64,000 nt of DNA from Zerene cesonia (GCF_012273895.1 NC_052110.1:2232001-2296000), one strand, 5' to 3'; shown: positions 32,570-43,453, numbered from the stretch's first letter. Notes: generated by a model not told the origin, from the letters alone. Translations and numbers: made by a program.

Positions 32570-35073
32570 GTTATGCTGGTGCAGAGTCAGGATGACGTTA
32601 TCGAATGTTGAAGAATTGGATAGTGCCTCAGAGCTGCCGCGCAAAAGCTCAGCAAGCAAGTCGGTTCCAGGTTTAACTCCCGCCAATTTGGACGGTGACG
32701 ACGTCGCTCTCACATGTGTGTGTGCTCCCTTCGGTCGTCCTGACGTGGGAGCGGCTCCAGCACTTATTTTACGACTTGGCACTGTCGCGTCTGAAAAACT
32801 TCTACGGCCCATTTCTACTGATCTGCTCGATGGAGCTTCTAAATTTCTACCGAATGGCCTCGTGAACTGCTGCCTCTTGGCTTCCACATCAGATGTGTCT
32901 GAAGGGCTGAATGGAGACGGAGAAGCGGTGCGATCGCGCGAGCAAGAATCGCTTTCAGCTTCTGAAGGCGAATCACCCCGTGACGTGACCCCATATTTCC
33001 TGCGCACTCTGTACACTTCCTCCTCTTTCTCGTCTGAGCTTTGTTGTGAAAATCTTGCTCGCCTAGCCTTAACGTCATCCGCTTTCGACCACATCGGGGC
33101 GGTTTCACTAGGACTAGGAGGGCCGTTAGTGCACGAATCGTCTGATTTATCCCCAAGTAAAGATGACGTTCTTGTTTCCGCTGACAATCTCATGTCTTGC
33201 AACGACGCGTCACTACTTTCTCTGTTACAACCATTTACTGGTGGAGGAGGATCGTCACCCCCGTCATCGCTAGCCGTTGTAATGTAAATGCCTTTTCGTC
33301 TCTTTGTCTTATCTAATGGCCTACGCCTCTCTCTAGCGCCAATAGGGGCGGGCGTACACGGGTTTTGGACAGCTGCTAGCAAATGGGCAACTTGCTCACT
33401 TGTTATAGTTTCATCCTCTTTATCTCGGTCTAAAGATCCATCTGACGCTGCATCAGAACGTTGCGCATCTTCTGGCTGATTATCCTTCGACCACTGTTTC
33501 ACTATGCACTCGTACACGGGTACTGGGATCGGCACTGAACTATCCAATTCACTAGCAGATTCTATTAGAGTTGGAAAACTAGCACACTCACAGTCCACAT
33601 TTGCACACGCGTTTGAAGGAATCGCGGGAAGGGGTGGGAATGCGAAGGGTTGAGAAGGTTCTAAGGGCGAAGTGCCCTCACTATGCGCCTGCGCACTGTC
33701 AGCTTGAGAACCGTCACNNNNNNNNNNNNNNNNNNNNNNNNNNNNNNNNNNNNNNNNNNNNNNNNNNNNNNNNNNNNNNNNNNNNNNNNNNNNNNNNNNN
33801 NNNNNNNNNNNNNNNNNNNNNNNNNNNNNNNNNNNNNNNNNNNNNNNNNNNNNNNNNNNNNNNNNNNNNNNNNNNNNNNNNNNNNNNNNNNNNNNNNNNN
33901 NNNNNNNNNNNNNNNNNNNNNNNNNNNNNNNNNNNNNNNNNNNNNNNNNNNNNNNNNNNNNNNNNNNNNNNNNNNNNNNNNNNNNNNNNNNNNNNNNNNN
34001 NNNNNNNNNNNNNNNNNNNNNNNNNNNNNNNNNNNNNNNNNNNNNNNNNNNNNNNNNNNNNNNNNNNNNNNNNNNNNNNNNNNNNNNNNNNNNNNNNNNN
34101 NNNNNNNNNNNNNNNNNNNNNNNNNNNNNNNNNNNNNNNNNNNNNNNNNNNNNNNNNNNNNNNNNNNNNNNNNNNNNNNNNNNNNNNNNNNNNNNNNNNN
34201 NNNNNNNNNNNNNNNNNNNNNNNNNNNNNNNNNNNNNNNNNNNNNNNNNNNNNNNNNNNNNNNNNNNNNNNNNNNNNNNNNNNNNNNNNNNNNNNNNNNN
34301 NNNNNNNNNNNNNNNNNNNNNNNNNNNNNNNNNNNNNNNNNNNNNNNNNNNNNNNNNNNNNNNNNNNNNNNNNNNNNNNNNNNNNNNNNNNNNNNNNNNN
34401 NNNNNNNNNNNNNNNNNNNNNNNNNNNNNNNNNNNNNNNNNNNNNNNNNNNNNNNNNNNNNNNNNNNNNNNNNNNNNNNNNNNNNNNNNNNNNNNNNNNN
34501 NNNNNNNNNNNNNNNNNNNNNNNNNNNNNNNNNNNNNNNNNNNNNNNNNNNNNNNNNNNNNNNNNNNNNNNNNNNNNNNNNNNNNNNNNNNNNNNNNNNN
34601 NNNNNNNNNNNNNNNNNNNNNNNNNNNNNNNNNNNNNNNNNNNNNNNNNNNNNNNNNNNNNNNNNNNNNNNNNNNNNNNNNNNNNNNNNNNNNNNNNNNN
34701 NNNNNNNNNNNNNNNNNCACCGCGCGGTGGGCTATGTCGATGACGTGAACGCGGCGGCGGGACCGGAGGCAGGATGGGCGCTGTGTGAGGAGGAGGCGGC
34801 GGCGGAGGCGGAGGCGGCGGAGTCGGTGTGGCGTGTGAGCGGGGCATAAGCCGCTCGGTGAAGTCCTTCAGGCGCTGCTGGCGCGAGGGCCGCTCATCGC
34901 GCGAGCCGCGGCCCAGGCGGCGCTGGAGGCGCTCCAGCGTGCGGCGGTCCGGCTTGGCGCGGCCGAGGCACGCCGCCACCGCCTCCCCGGAGCAGCAGCG
35001 GCAGGGGCAGGCCCGCGGCGGAGGAGCACGACGTACCGTGTATCGTACCGCGCCCAGAGTCACATACGGCGAC
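32570..35073 (-). CDS. Large coding exon of an unrecognised, probably disordered protein (partial)
   Basis: I do not recognise the protein. The exon is open on the minus strand on both sides of a 1000-N gap and ends at a consensus donor (CATAAC|GTGAGTACT, phase 0). The right part encodes a basic segment with a Cys cluster (ACPCRCCSGEAVAACLG), an Arg/Gln-rich helix-like stretch (TLERLQRRLGRGSRDERPS), then 11 prolines and a Pro/Arg/His segment. Left of the gap come about 380 residues rich in Ser, Asp, Arg and Pro, with acidic/basic patches and phospho-type serines (MWSKADDVKARRARFSQQSS; RRKYGVTSRGDSPSEAESDS). No globular domain, signal peptide or membrane segment is visible. The composition suggests an intrinsically disordered scaffold or signalling protein (inference). 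The upstream boundary is set at an AG (35074-35075) because no ATG opens the frame; the first in-frame ATG is at 34847. Frames on the two sides differ by one across the nominal gap, so the true gap is not 1000 bp or hides an intron. Confidence 0.8.
33718..34717. other. Assembly gap (1000 N) inside the exon
   Basis: The right flank is GC- and GGC-repeat-rich polyproline coding sequence, a frequent cause of assembly failure. The coding frame shifts across the nominal size. Confidence 0.99.
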
Positions 35074-35093
35074 CTGCGCAAACGCCGATATAT

Positions 35094-35600
35094 TTAGCGT
35101 AACGTGCTGCCCGCCAAGCGGTCGGACGGCAAGTGTGACGGATTTAGAGCGGACGAACTTCCCCCGCAACTCGTGGCTGAATTCCGGGAGGATTCCCCGC
35201 GACCCACTCTAATCGAATTATATTGGATCAGATGATTCGCATCTGCGTTCTCTTTGTAGTTATAGACAGTCGAGAACGGAGATTGAGGCGAGAGCTTTAT
35301 GACGGACGTCGTATGTAAACTGACTGCTGAGATATTTGCGTCCAAGTGCAAGAATTCGCGGCAACCGCGTGAGGACGGCAGGTGGCAGACAGACAGACGG
35401 AAGACTCTTCGAGTATAAATAGGTGAACGTTGGCAATTTGGCAATAGGTCGACCTCGCGCCAATGTTTACATATCATATCTCGTTGCAAGGGACAAAGAA
35501 ACGGATTATTTATTGAATTCCATGAATTGTTTCGCAAGATAAGAGGAAAGACAAATTGTTTTAAATCAAAGTGCAAACACTCGAGTGCTTCCACCTCCAT
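35094..35600 (-). other. 168-codon open frame directly upstream, likely intron or 5' leader
   Basis: On the minus strand a 168-codon ATG frame ends in a TAA at 35096-35094 and is in the same frame as the large exon, from which only that stop separates it. The residues show no domain or low-complexity bias like the exon, and the region is less GC-rich. It is most simply intron or 5' leader. Read-through or a mis-sequenced stop cannot be excluded. Confidence 0.3.
35414..35421 (+). promoter_or_regulatory. TATAAATA motif
   Basis: GAGTATAAATAGG is a good TATA-box match on the plus strand, but no plus-strand transcript is supported nearby. On the minus strand the motif reads TATTTATA. Confidence 0.15.
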
Positions 35601-35999
35601 ACTGCCTACACGTGAAATATCATTAGGATTGAAGTATTTATTCTTAATGCACTGACTCAGACATGTTATTCAGCCGTTTAAACTGTGATACATACATAAA
35701 TAAAAAACATTTATGGTAACTTTCACAAAATATAATCTTTGTTCTTTAGTTTCAAATTCTTTACATAGAATTAAAACATATTTTTGTATTTCCATGAAAC
35801 ATGCATTAAATGTATGTGAATTAAAGAAAATTTAATCGAATTTATAATATTAAGAAATTAATTGAATTATAAATGTATCACAATTGAAGACTACTCAAAA
35901 ACCATAAAACATTTCATTAAAACCTATATACCATTTTAATGAAGTGTTCCAGAGCCAATAAAACTAATCTAATAAAAAAATCGAAAGGTTAATACAGGG

Positions 36000-36112
36000 G
36001 ACCTGTTGTCGCGTCTCCTTCGGACGCCATTTTGCGGGGAGCGCGCGCGCGCGTCCGTCGCCATCTGAGGTCACGTGACTCCGCGCATGCTGTGCGCTAC
36101 TGGCAACCCTGT
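36000..36112 (-). promoter_or_regulatory. CpG-rich candidate promoter
   Basis: A sharp GC/CpG-rich island in AT-rich DNA. It holds an alternating GC run (36041-36052), a GTCACGTGAC palindrome around the E-box CACGTG (36072-36077), and GCGCATGC, a half-site of the NRF1/EWG type (36082-36090). Motif clustering plus CpG density suggests a start region, probably for the minus-strand gene about 1 kb away, or bidirectional. Confidence 0.4.
36003..36064 (-). CDS. Candidate first coding exon of the minus-strand gene
   Basis: On the minus strand, CAGATGGCG at 36064 starts MATDARARSPQNGVRRRRDN and leaves two bases (AG) before a GT at 36002. The acceptor at 35075-35074 supplies the third base, giving an Arg codon and keeping the long exon in frame. 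The composition (Ala/Arg/Pro, high GC) matches the long exon. The weakness is the donor, GTCCCC, which lacks the usual GTRAGT. A second ATG at 36030 in an excellent context (CAAAATGGC) opens only 13 codons. Confidence 0.3.
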
Positions 36113-38190
36113 GGAATAAATGTCAACTTCAAAATATGGCAGAGATAGACTTTTGCAGTAACCCAGCAAAAGAATTTACTATTGAATTGAATTGACTATT
36201 TGCAATAGTGGCAGAATCAGTCCTTAGTGGGATCGGGATAAGCCTTCAGTTTGTTTATACTAATGAATTTATTAATTTGGTGAAGGTACATATTATGTTT
36301 GTTTAGCATTTGTTGTAAATTTAATCTGGGTTTCATTTAAAATTAGGTATGGGCTAATAAAAACTTTTTGTACACGACCATTGACTGCAAGGCCTTGAAA
36401 GATTTGTGTGTAAAATAATAAGCAGTTACGTCTAGTAGTGATGTAGATAAAATTTATTTACAACGATTTCATTAGGATAAGGGTAACTCCTTACAACAAA
36501 CTCTTGGTCATCGTGGAATATGGCCAAATCCCTCATACGACGCACGACGGGTCTCTGGATTAGATACAAATTTAGATAGATAATGGTATTGAGCATATAA
36601 GTATGATGATGATAGTAAAGAATTGTTAACGAGATCTGCTTCTAACGGAGTGAGGAAAGAAAAGAAAAAGCAAGCATATTGTTACCCAAGTAGATACTTA
36701 GGTACCTGTGGCGTGATGTGTTTGACAGTCTTTGGGTACAGGATAATATAGAAATATATTTGTTATTTTCCTTTACTTATCCCTAACTTCTATTTAATTA
36801 ATAATAAACATTCCAACAAGTTATATTTTGGATAGTAACTAACCAAAGTGTGGAAAATATGAAACAATAGGAGGTACTCAATGCGTCTGTAATTTTTAGG
36901 CTTTATTACCCGATAACACCAGGTGTATTCAAATGATTGACCTGATTATTTTTGTGTTTAATAGATTAATTCAGAATCAGAGAGATTCATTTGGACCCAT
37001 TTTAGAATTTGGAATGGAACATCCCCCAGAGACGTTGGTCATTTTTAGTAGTAAAGAGGTAATTATCGATATATTTTATGGTATCTTTTTAAAACTCAAC
37101 ACCGCTCAGGGTTGCATTAATTTCACACAAATGAGCATTAATTATGAAAACAGCGAAATTTAAAATTGGGTCAGCAATTCTTGCGTCCGCCCTCATTTAA
37201 TATTCGACAAGGTACAGTTTTATATACTTTATCAACGTCCAAACATCGGGGAACAAACTGAGTCGAGACAGTGCTTTATTGACTACGCGATGGGAAATTT
37301 ACTTTGAAATTTTCGTTTGTCATCAACTCGGAGTTATCATCGACCTATTAATAATAAGCTTTCAAACTGCCTTTGAAAGTGTATTTTTAACCGACTATCC
37401 GAGACAGAAGGTAATGTGTTTATAAATTAGTTAAATTGAAACGATTAGATGTTGCATATCTCTTAGACTATTTTAGTAAATAATTCTTTTGTGTAATTTA
37501 CTGTAATTGAAATTGTCTTTATATCAATACAAAGTATATCAAATCTTTCACCACTATCCTGCTAAATACTCTTGAATAGAGATATACATTTACGAGTATG
37601 GTAGATAGGTAGGTCATGGTAGATGATATCTTTAATTTGATTATTTGTAGGCAGCTATGTTTGAACAGTTTCGAATTTCAAAATATAATTGAAATATGAA
37701 TTATAAGAAATTGAATAACTAAGGCATATAATACACTAGCTGCGCCGCGCGTCACCACTTCTAATTTATCAAAAATAAATCGAGCGCTTTATCAAATCCG
37801 ATGATGTGATGACGCTTTTTTTCAAATTATTCTTTATTTATAAACGTTTTCAAGTGCAAAACCACAATGGTTTCTGAGACGCTATCAGATTTCAAAAACG
37901 CCAGCTGCCGGCCTCCTTTGATCTCGCACAACAATACCGACTAAGGCATAAAATTATATGAAAACCAACAAAACAGAAAATTTACGTCCTACATAATTAC
38001 GAGATTTGACGAGAACTTTTACTTTGATTTGGGAAACTTGATATACGTTTTATTTCTAACAAATCGTGTGTTGGCTGGATGCTATGCCTTTGTTGTTTTT
38101 ATTGACTTTAAATCATTTTTCATACAATTCAGAATGATTAAATAGGCAATAACATTACGATCTGCAGTGAACCTTCTTTTGAGCGTATGA
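36113..38190. other. Non-coding stretch
   Basis: Apart from a candidate exon at 36965-37058 and a repeat-end fragment at 37737-37757 (CTAGCTGCGCCGCGCGTCAC), no feature is supportable. Confidence 0.5.
36965..37058 (+). CDS. Candidate 94-nt exon, unknown product
   Basis: A pyrimidine-rich acceptor (TTATTTTTGTGTTTAATAG) and a GAG|GTAATT donor bracket an open frame that includes RDSFGPILEFGMEHPPETL. It enters with one borrowed base and leaves in phase 0. No family is recognised, and open frames of this size are frequent by chance in such DNA. Confidence 0.15.
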
Positions 38191-38204
38191 GATTTCAGCT
38201 GTTC

Positions 38205-38405
38205 GCTCCGGCTTCGCTCTTGGTACATATACCATCCATCCATACATATGTCATCCAGTGAAGATGCAGCTTCCTAATGGTGCGAGAAGTATTCAAATCG
38301 GACCAGTAGTTTTTGTATGAAGATTAAAAACATATATACATAGACACAAATGTTTTCATTTTACAACGAGCGAAATGGAGTTACTAAACTAAATATTCTG
38401 TTTTT
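38205..38405 (+). mobile_element. Dispersed repeat family D, long copy
   Basis: Runs from GCTCCGGCTTCGCTCTTGGT through ATTCAAATCGGACCAGTAGT to GCGAAATGGAGTTACTAAAC. The whole block, including its last 33 bases, recurs in inverse orientation at 42.57-42.80 kb. Confidence 0.6.
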
Positions 38406-38688
38406 GACTTTCAGGTTTTTTATAGAATTACCATAATATCCTGCCTAATTCCATAAACAAAAATATTTCTTATGTAATAAGTAATATCGTATATATTTCT
38501 AGCAAATTTAGACACATTTAAGCATAATTCATTTTCGAACAAATAATAATTATGAATCTGTTCATTGTAAGATATCAGTCGGAATATGAAGTTTTAATTA
38601 CACTGTTTGATGTTTTATTTCACAGTATAAAGCGACATCTGTGAAAATGAAAGGGAAAGTAGGTTATCTCAGGCTATTGTATGACTTT

Positions 38689-38702
38689 GGGCGGGCGGGC
38701 GG
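38689..38702 (+). repeat. Short (GGGC)n run
   Basis: GGGCGGGCGGGCGG, a short G-rich tandem run in AT-rich DNA. Confidence 0.8.
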
Positions 38703-38867
38703 TATGAATTAAGATTGCGTAAATCCCCGATAGATGTCGCGAAACGCAATACGCCATGTATCAATTCATTCTCATAGAAGTAATTCAGAGCATCGGCCGT
38801 TTTCAATATCCTATCCATTGTTTCGGTTACTAAAGTTAAAAAAATGTGTTCATTTGGACTTATAAAG

Positions 38868-39262
38868 GTAAATCACAACATCCAAAACTAAACAGGAAAA
38901 GTATGTCGAAACAGACTCAATAAATTCAAAGTTCTCTGTTTGATCACGTCGGTGTTCTCAAGATAGAGTTGTTTCCTTCATCGAAAAACTTGGCTTATTA
39001 GAACCGCAATAATGATTGATAGAACTGTAATCAGTTATCAAAGATAGATCTATCTGTGATCTTCGATACGATATTGAAAACGACCGCAAGGGTAATCAAT
39101 GCATTGATTTATGGTGTTTTTCAATATCATATCGGAGATAAGAGAAAACGAATCGTTTTGACAACTCTGCTTTGCAACTCCGACGCGACCAAACAGAAAA
39201 CATTGATTTATTGAGTTTGTTTGCCATAGTTGACCTCAGTGATTTTGGATGTTGCGATTCAT
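38868..39262. mobile_element. Foldback (long inverted repeat) element
   Basis: The left arm (about 38868-38975, with CACAACATCCAAAACT, ACAGACTCAATAAATTCAAA, TCTGTTTGATCACGTCGG) and right arm (about 39160-39262) are reverse-complement relatives. The arm order is preserved over about 100 bp, with a further inner pair (CGATACGATATTGAAAACG against TTTCAATATCATATCGG). There is no coding capacity. It fits a foldback element or MITE with long TIRs; a transcript across it would form a long hairpin. Confidence 0.6.
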
Positions 39263-39285
39263 CTTTTTGAGTGATTTAATTGATT

Positions 39286-39380
39286 TAATGTCCTGTGGCC
39301 CCTATGTGGGGCAGAGGGCGTCCACAGTGCGCCGCCATCGTCTTCGATCTTGGGCTACGTTCTTAAGTTCCGGCCTATCT
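39286..39380 (+). mobile_element. SINE/LINE-type tail fragment
   Basis: GTCCTGTGGCCCCTATGTGG followed by GGCAGAGGGCGTCCACAGTG CGCC resembles a widespread lepidopteran retroelement end. The class is unclear. It begins about 20 bp after the foldback element. Confidence 0.4.
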
Positions 39381-39389
39381 TTTTAAGCG

Positions 39390-41450
39390 CAAATGAATAT
39401 ATGATACGTCTAACTTTAGTTACTGAACAATAATGGTAGGTAGGATACTGAACACGGTCTCTAGGAATAGATGTAGAAGATTACGAATCTTGGAACCTAT
39501 AAGTCACTTAAAGACAATTTTCTGCCTTACTTGAATAAGGCTTCACGTGGTTCTGACCTCGTTTTGAAAAAAACCAAAACATTAAAAAAACAATAAACAA
39601 AAGTGTTTCTTTATGTATGTATCTGTATGTATCTTCATAGCCGATCAAATTAAGCAAAGAAAGACTGAATAAAGCCATACCAATACGTGAAAACCAAATG
39701 TTTCCTTATAATAATTTCACTTATTTACCTTTTTCGCTTATCTCTAGAGGCCACGCATCTGTATTGAATCCTCACCAGTTTTTATGTGACAACCGGATAA
39801 ATAATTATAATTAAGCCAAGATAAAAGGCGCCTGGCTTATCTTTTATTTTGAGGAAGTACAATATGCAAGGTTTTTTGAATTGGCTCTTCTAGACGAATA
39901 AATTTATCTTTAACGATTTTAGGAGGCATTTACTACACAAGTATATTGAGATTGCAACATAAATTATTTAATCAGGATAATGATATAAACTCATGAGATT
40001 GTTGTATTGTCACCGATCCTTAGATCTGTCCGTTCAAATGAGTTAAAATCAAAACTAAAAGAGTTCTTTATAAACATACAGCTGAAGCTAATAAAAGCGT
40101 GTTTATAAATCAATAAATCCCTTGTACTTAGTCTTAGTCAATACTGTATGGATTACCTATCCTACCTATTTATACCTATTTATAGTCAATACTGTATGGA
40201 TCTAGCACAGGTATCACAGTTCAGGTATTATGAGGTCTAGTCCTTGAAGTCAAACGTGTGCCACAGACCACAATGTCTCGGAGAACGATTCATTACACGA
40301 TTATAATAATTTTAGCTAGATTTTCATTCCTTGATTGTAAAACCTTCATCTTAAGGAAAATTGAAGTAGAGATTGTCTTGTAACGATTTTAAAAGGAGTT
40401 TATAATGCTTTTGGATTACCAACTATGTCTATGGAAGTTGGCTAATACTTGGTGTGTTTTATATGTGCATAGGAATTCATTAAAACTAGGTCTTAGAGTT
40501 CAGAATGCCTTCGAAATGGTCATTTGACTTCCTCTTATCGACCTTAGGTAGACTATTATATACCTATGACCTAGGTATTTAAATACGATAGCACTAGCAA
40601 ATGATAATTGTGCTTAATGGAAGTACCAATAAAATCCATCTCTGTTCTCTCGTCTCATCTCGTCTTTCTTTTAGGTATATGTGAGTAAATAGACATAAAT
40701 ACTATATCTATATATTTAGAGCATGCTTTGTTTAAACCAATTCAAATTATTAACGACAGTTTCAAAACAAAATTTAAATTGATACTCTGCCGTTAATAAT
40801 TTTTCCATAAATAAATCCAATCACAAGCAACGTAAATAGAACATGCAAAAAACCGAATAAAGATGAGATAATGGGGAAACAACTTGGCAGGTCGCCAATT
40901 AATATACAGCGAATGTCACCCGTAAACACATATCCTCAGAATTGGATTATAAATTGGGAGATAAATGTAAATAAACGCATCGTGTCGTAAAAGCAGTTAT
41001 CTATTTATACTGGTTTCCTAAGAGACTTATTTATAATGAGTGCGCTTAATGAATCATAGCGAATAAAGCTATTTGAAGGTATGTTTCTAAAGCTTTATGA
41101 TAGTGAAAGAGATAAGATAAGAATATAACCGATACTTATTTTCTCCAGGTCTTTTTATTATATAATTTATATATCTATTATATTGATGACATTTTAGTTT
41201 GAAAACAAAAAAGATTTATAAGCGAAACTTAATAAACTTTACGTTTCTTCCGATATAATGAATACCAATGCTATAAAAATACGCAACGACTATATAATAA
41301 GCAACGACGCTGCACACTAGTTTTCAATGACTAAGATTTCCTCATAATATTTTCGTTTTATAAATATAATCCTTATTAAATATGATTATGGCACACTCGA
41401 ATATGTAGGTGGAATATAGTATTGCAGTTGGTGTTTATGATAACTATATA
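39390..41450. other. AT-rich non-coding stretch
   Basis: Holds a 19-bp direct repeat (TAGTCAATACTGTATGGAT at 40135-40153 and 40183-40201) and nothing else that I can support. Confidence 0.5.
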
Positions 41451-41650
41451 TTTTACTATAACATTATAAATGCGAAAGTTTGTAAGGATGTGTGTGTTTG
41501 TTGCTCTTTCACGCAAAAGCTACTGAACAGATTGCAATGACATTTGGTACGTAGACAGTTGGACAACTGGAATAACATATAGGCAACTTTTTATCCCGAT
41601 ATTCCTACGGGATACGGACTTACGCGGGGGAAACCGCGGGGCGCAGCTAG
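41451..41650 (+). mobile_element. Lep1-like non-autonomous Helitron, copy 4
   Basis: Nearly intact except for the first bases (TTTTACTATAACATTATAAA). Ends CGGGGCGCAGCTAG before T. Confidence 0.85.
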
Positions 41651-41855
41651 TGTATATATAAATTCAAAAGTATGTTCGAAAGTAGTAGGATTTCTTGCAT
41701 GCAAAATGGATAAAAGTGTTGTATGTGTGTGGTTTAATATCCCATCATTACAATTAAAGTGTGACTATCTTAATTGGTACGGAAAAAACAAAATTCTTAT
41801 ACATTTTCTAGGAACCTGGGAACTGTATGCAATTTCCACTAACACATATAATAAA

Positions 41856-42030
41856 CTAGCGGTCTACCTCGACTCCGCCCGTGGTACATATATAGCCTAT
41901 AGCCTTTCTCAACATATGGGCTATCTAACACCGAAATAATTTTTCAAATCGCACCAGCAGTTCCCGAGATTAGCGCGTTCAAACAAGAAACTCTTCAGCT
42001 TTATAATATTATTAGCATAGAAATATAGAT
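41856..42030 (+). mobile_element. Dispersed repeat family B, copy 3
   Basis: From CTAGCGGTCTACCTCGACTC through ATGGGCTATCTAACACCGAA to CAGCTTTATAATATTATTAG. Confidence 0.65.
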
Positions 42031-42149
42031 TACAAATGTAAGAGTGACTTCCAATAAGACCAATAATTAGGTACCCTATGAAGTAGCATTTAAAGTCGGA
42101 TATAAGAAAATCAATACCACATAATTGTTTTTAATCAAAAAATAAACAG

Positions 42150-42300
42150 ACTTCAGATTGTCAGAACTAGACCAAATTTACATGGGCTCACAAGGGCGGC
42201 ACAAGCTTTCAAATAAAAAAAGAACCATCAAAATCGGTTCACCCAGTAAAAAGTTATGAGGCAAAAAGTCGAATTGAGAACACCCTCTTTTTAAAAGACG
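42150..42300 (+). mobile_element. Dispersed repeat family J, copy 3
   Basis: Includes GCACAAGCTTTCAAATAAAA, CATCAAAATCGGTTCACCCA and CACCCTCTTTTT, the best preserved of the three J copies. Confidence 0.6.
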
Positions 42301-42567
42301 GTTCATAAACTAAACCATTATAACTAAAATCCGTTACAATATATATCCATAATGATCAGATAGACTCATTTGTCATAACCATCAACGCAACGACCGTATT
42401 ATTGTCTCTCGTACAGTTAGATATTACAATCCAAGATTGACGAGCCTTGCTGAACCAACCTACGTACGCCCACTGTACTTAGGATTAGAATAGTATGCTT
42501 AACATACTCGATTATTAATATATTTAGCGATTTGTATGAATGGATAAGAAATAAAAGCGGTTCTAAA

Positions 42568-42800
42568 ACAGAATATTTAGTTTAGTAACTCCATTTCGCT
42601 TGTAACTTATCTATTTACACGTATATAGTAAAAAGAAAACATTTGTGTTTATGTATGTATGTTTTTAATCTTCATACAAAAACTTCTGGACCGATGTGAA
42701 TACTTCTTGCACCATTAGAAAGCTGCACCTTCACTGGATGATATAGGGTTAAGGGTAGGTATATGTACCTAGAGCGATGCCGGGGCGAACAGCTGGACTC
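42568..42800 (-). mobile_element. Dispersed repeat family D, inverse long copy
   Basis: Reverse complement of the 38.2-38.4 kb copy, including TTAGTAACTCCATTTCGCT and TTCTTGCACCATTAGAAAGC. Confidence 0.6.
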
Positions 42801-42854
42801 TTATACGCTAAAGAAGGAACTGCAGGCGTGTTTAAGCTAAATATCATAGCTGTC

Positions 42855-43025
42855 TTAGCGTGTTTTTATTAACTTCACCTGTATGTTGGTTTGTATGCAA
42901 CCGACTCCTTAAACTCGATTTTGAACACACTATGAAAGGACGGACCAGTAAAATATTGTATACTTATCAAGGATCTTATGAGAATAAACCTCTTAAGGAT
43001 CACCAGCACCAGGATAAAATATTTA
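42855..43025 (+). mobile_element. Dispersed repeat family P, copy 1
   Basis: TGTATGTTGGTTTGTATGCA, CCGACTCCTTAAACTCGATT and TATACTTATCAAGGATCTTA form an element also seen in reverse near 49.32 kb. It lies directly before a family F copy. Confidence 0.4.
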
Positions 43026-43028
43026 ATA

Positions 43029-43096
43029 AACTCCTCCGGAACGGCTGGACCGATTGTTATGAAATTTGGTGTGCATATTGGGTATGTCTAAGAATC
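43029..43096 (+). mobile_element. Helitron-like family F, 5' part (split by a SINE)
   Basis: CTCCTCCGGAACGGCTGGAC and GTATGTCTAAGAATC match the family F body. The element breaks off where family G is inserted and resumes at about 43453. Confidence 0.7.
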
Positions 43097-43453
43097 ATTT
43101 TCATTGTGGGAGTCGAGCACGCTTCGGCACGAATTGGGCCAGCTCCCACCGGGGAAGTACCACACCCCCACAGAAAACCGGCGTGAGATAATAGCTTGCT
43201 ATTGTGTTTCGTACGGTGAGTGGGGGAGCCGGAGGCCCATATCCTTTTCCTTACCCTTCCCAGTCCTTTCCTTTCTTCCTCTCATCAATCCTTTCCTATT
43301 CCCTTCCCAATTAAAGTCGGCAATCCATTTGTAGAGGCGAAAGGTCTACAATTGACCTTACGCCTCTCCAAATGTTCATGGGCGGTGGTAGCGCTTACCA
43401 TCAGGCGACCCACCAGCTTCATTGCCGACTATGACATAAAAAAAAAAAAAACA
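43097..43453 (+). mobile_element. SINE-like family G, fullest copy
   Basis: About 350 bp from TTGTGGGAGTCGAGCACGCT to a 13-A tail. It contains internal inverted segments (AGGCGAAAGGTCTACAATTG against GACCTTACGCCTCT) and the conserved tail GGGCGGTGGTAGCGCTTACC. It sits inside a family F element with only a few duplicated bases (ATC). No Pol III box is convincing, so its SINE status rests on size, A tail and dispersal. Confidence 0.75.

Noticed and set aside
32592..33287. 231-codon plus-strand frame
   Set aside because: Shadow of the minus-strand exon; the minus reading ends at a proper donor and has consistent composition on both sides of the gap.
34828..35097. Plus-strand Arg-rich frame
   Set aside because: Complement of the GC-rich coding exon; no independent support.
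40135..40201. 19-bp direct repeats as target duplication of an insertion
   Set aside because: The 29-base spacer has no element termini; likely local duplication.
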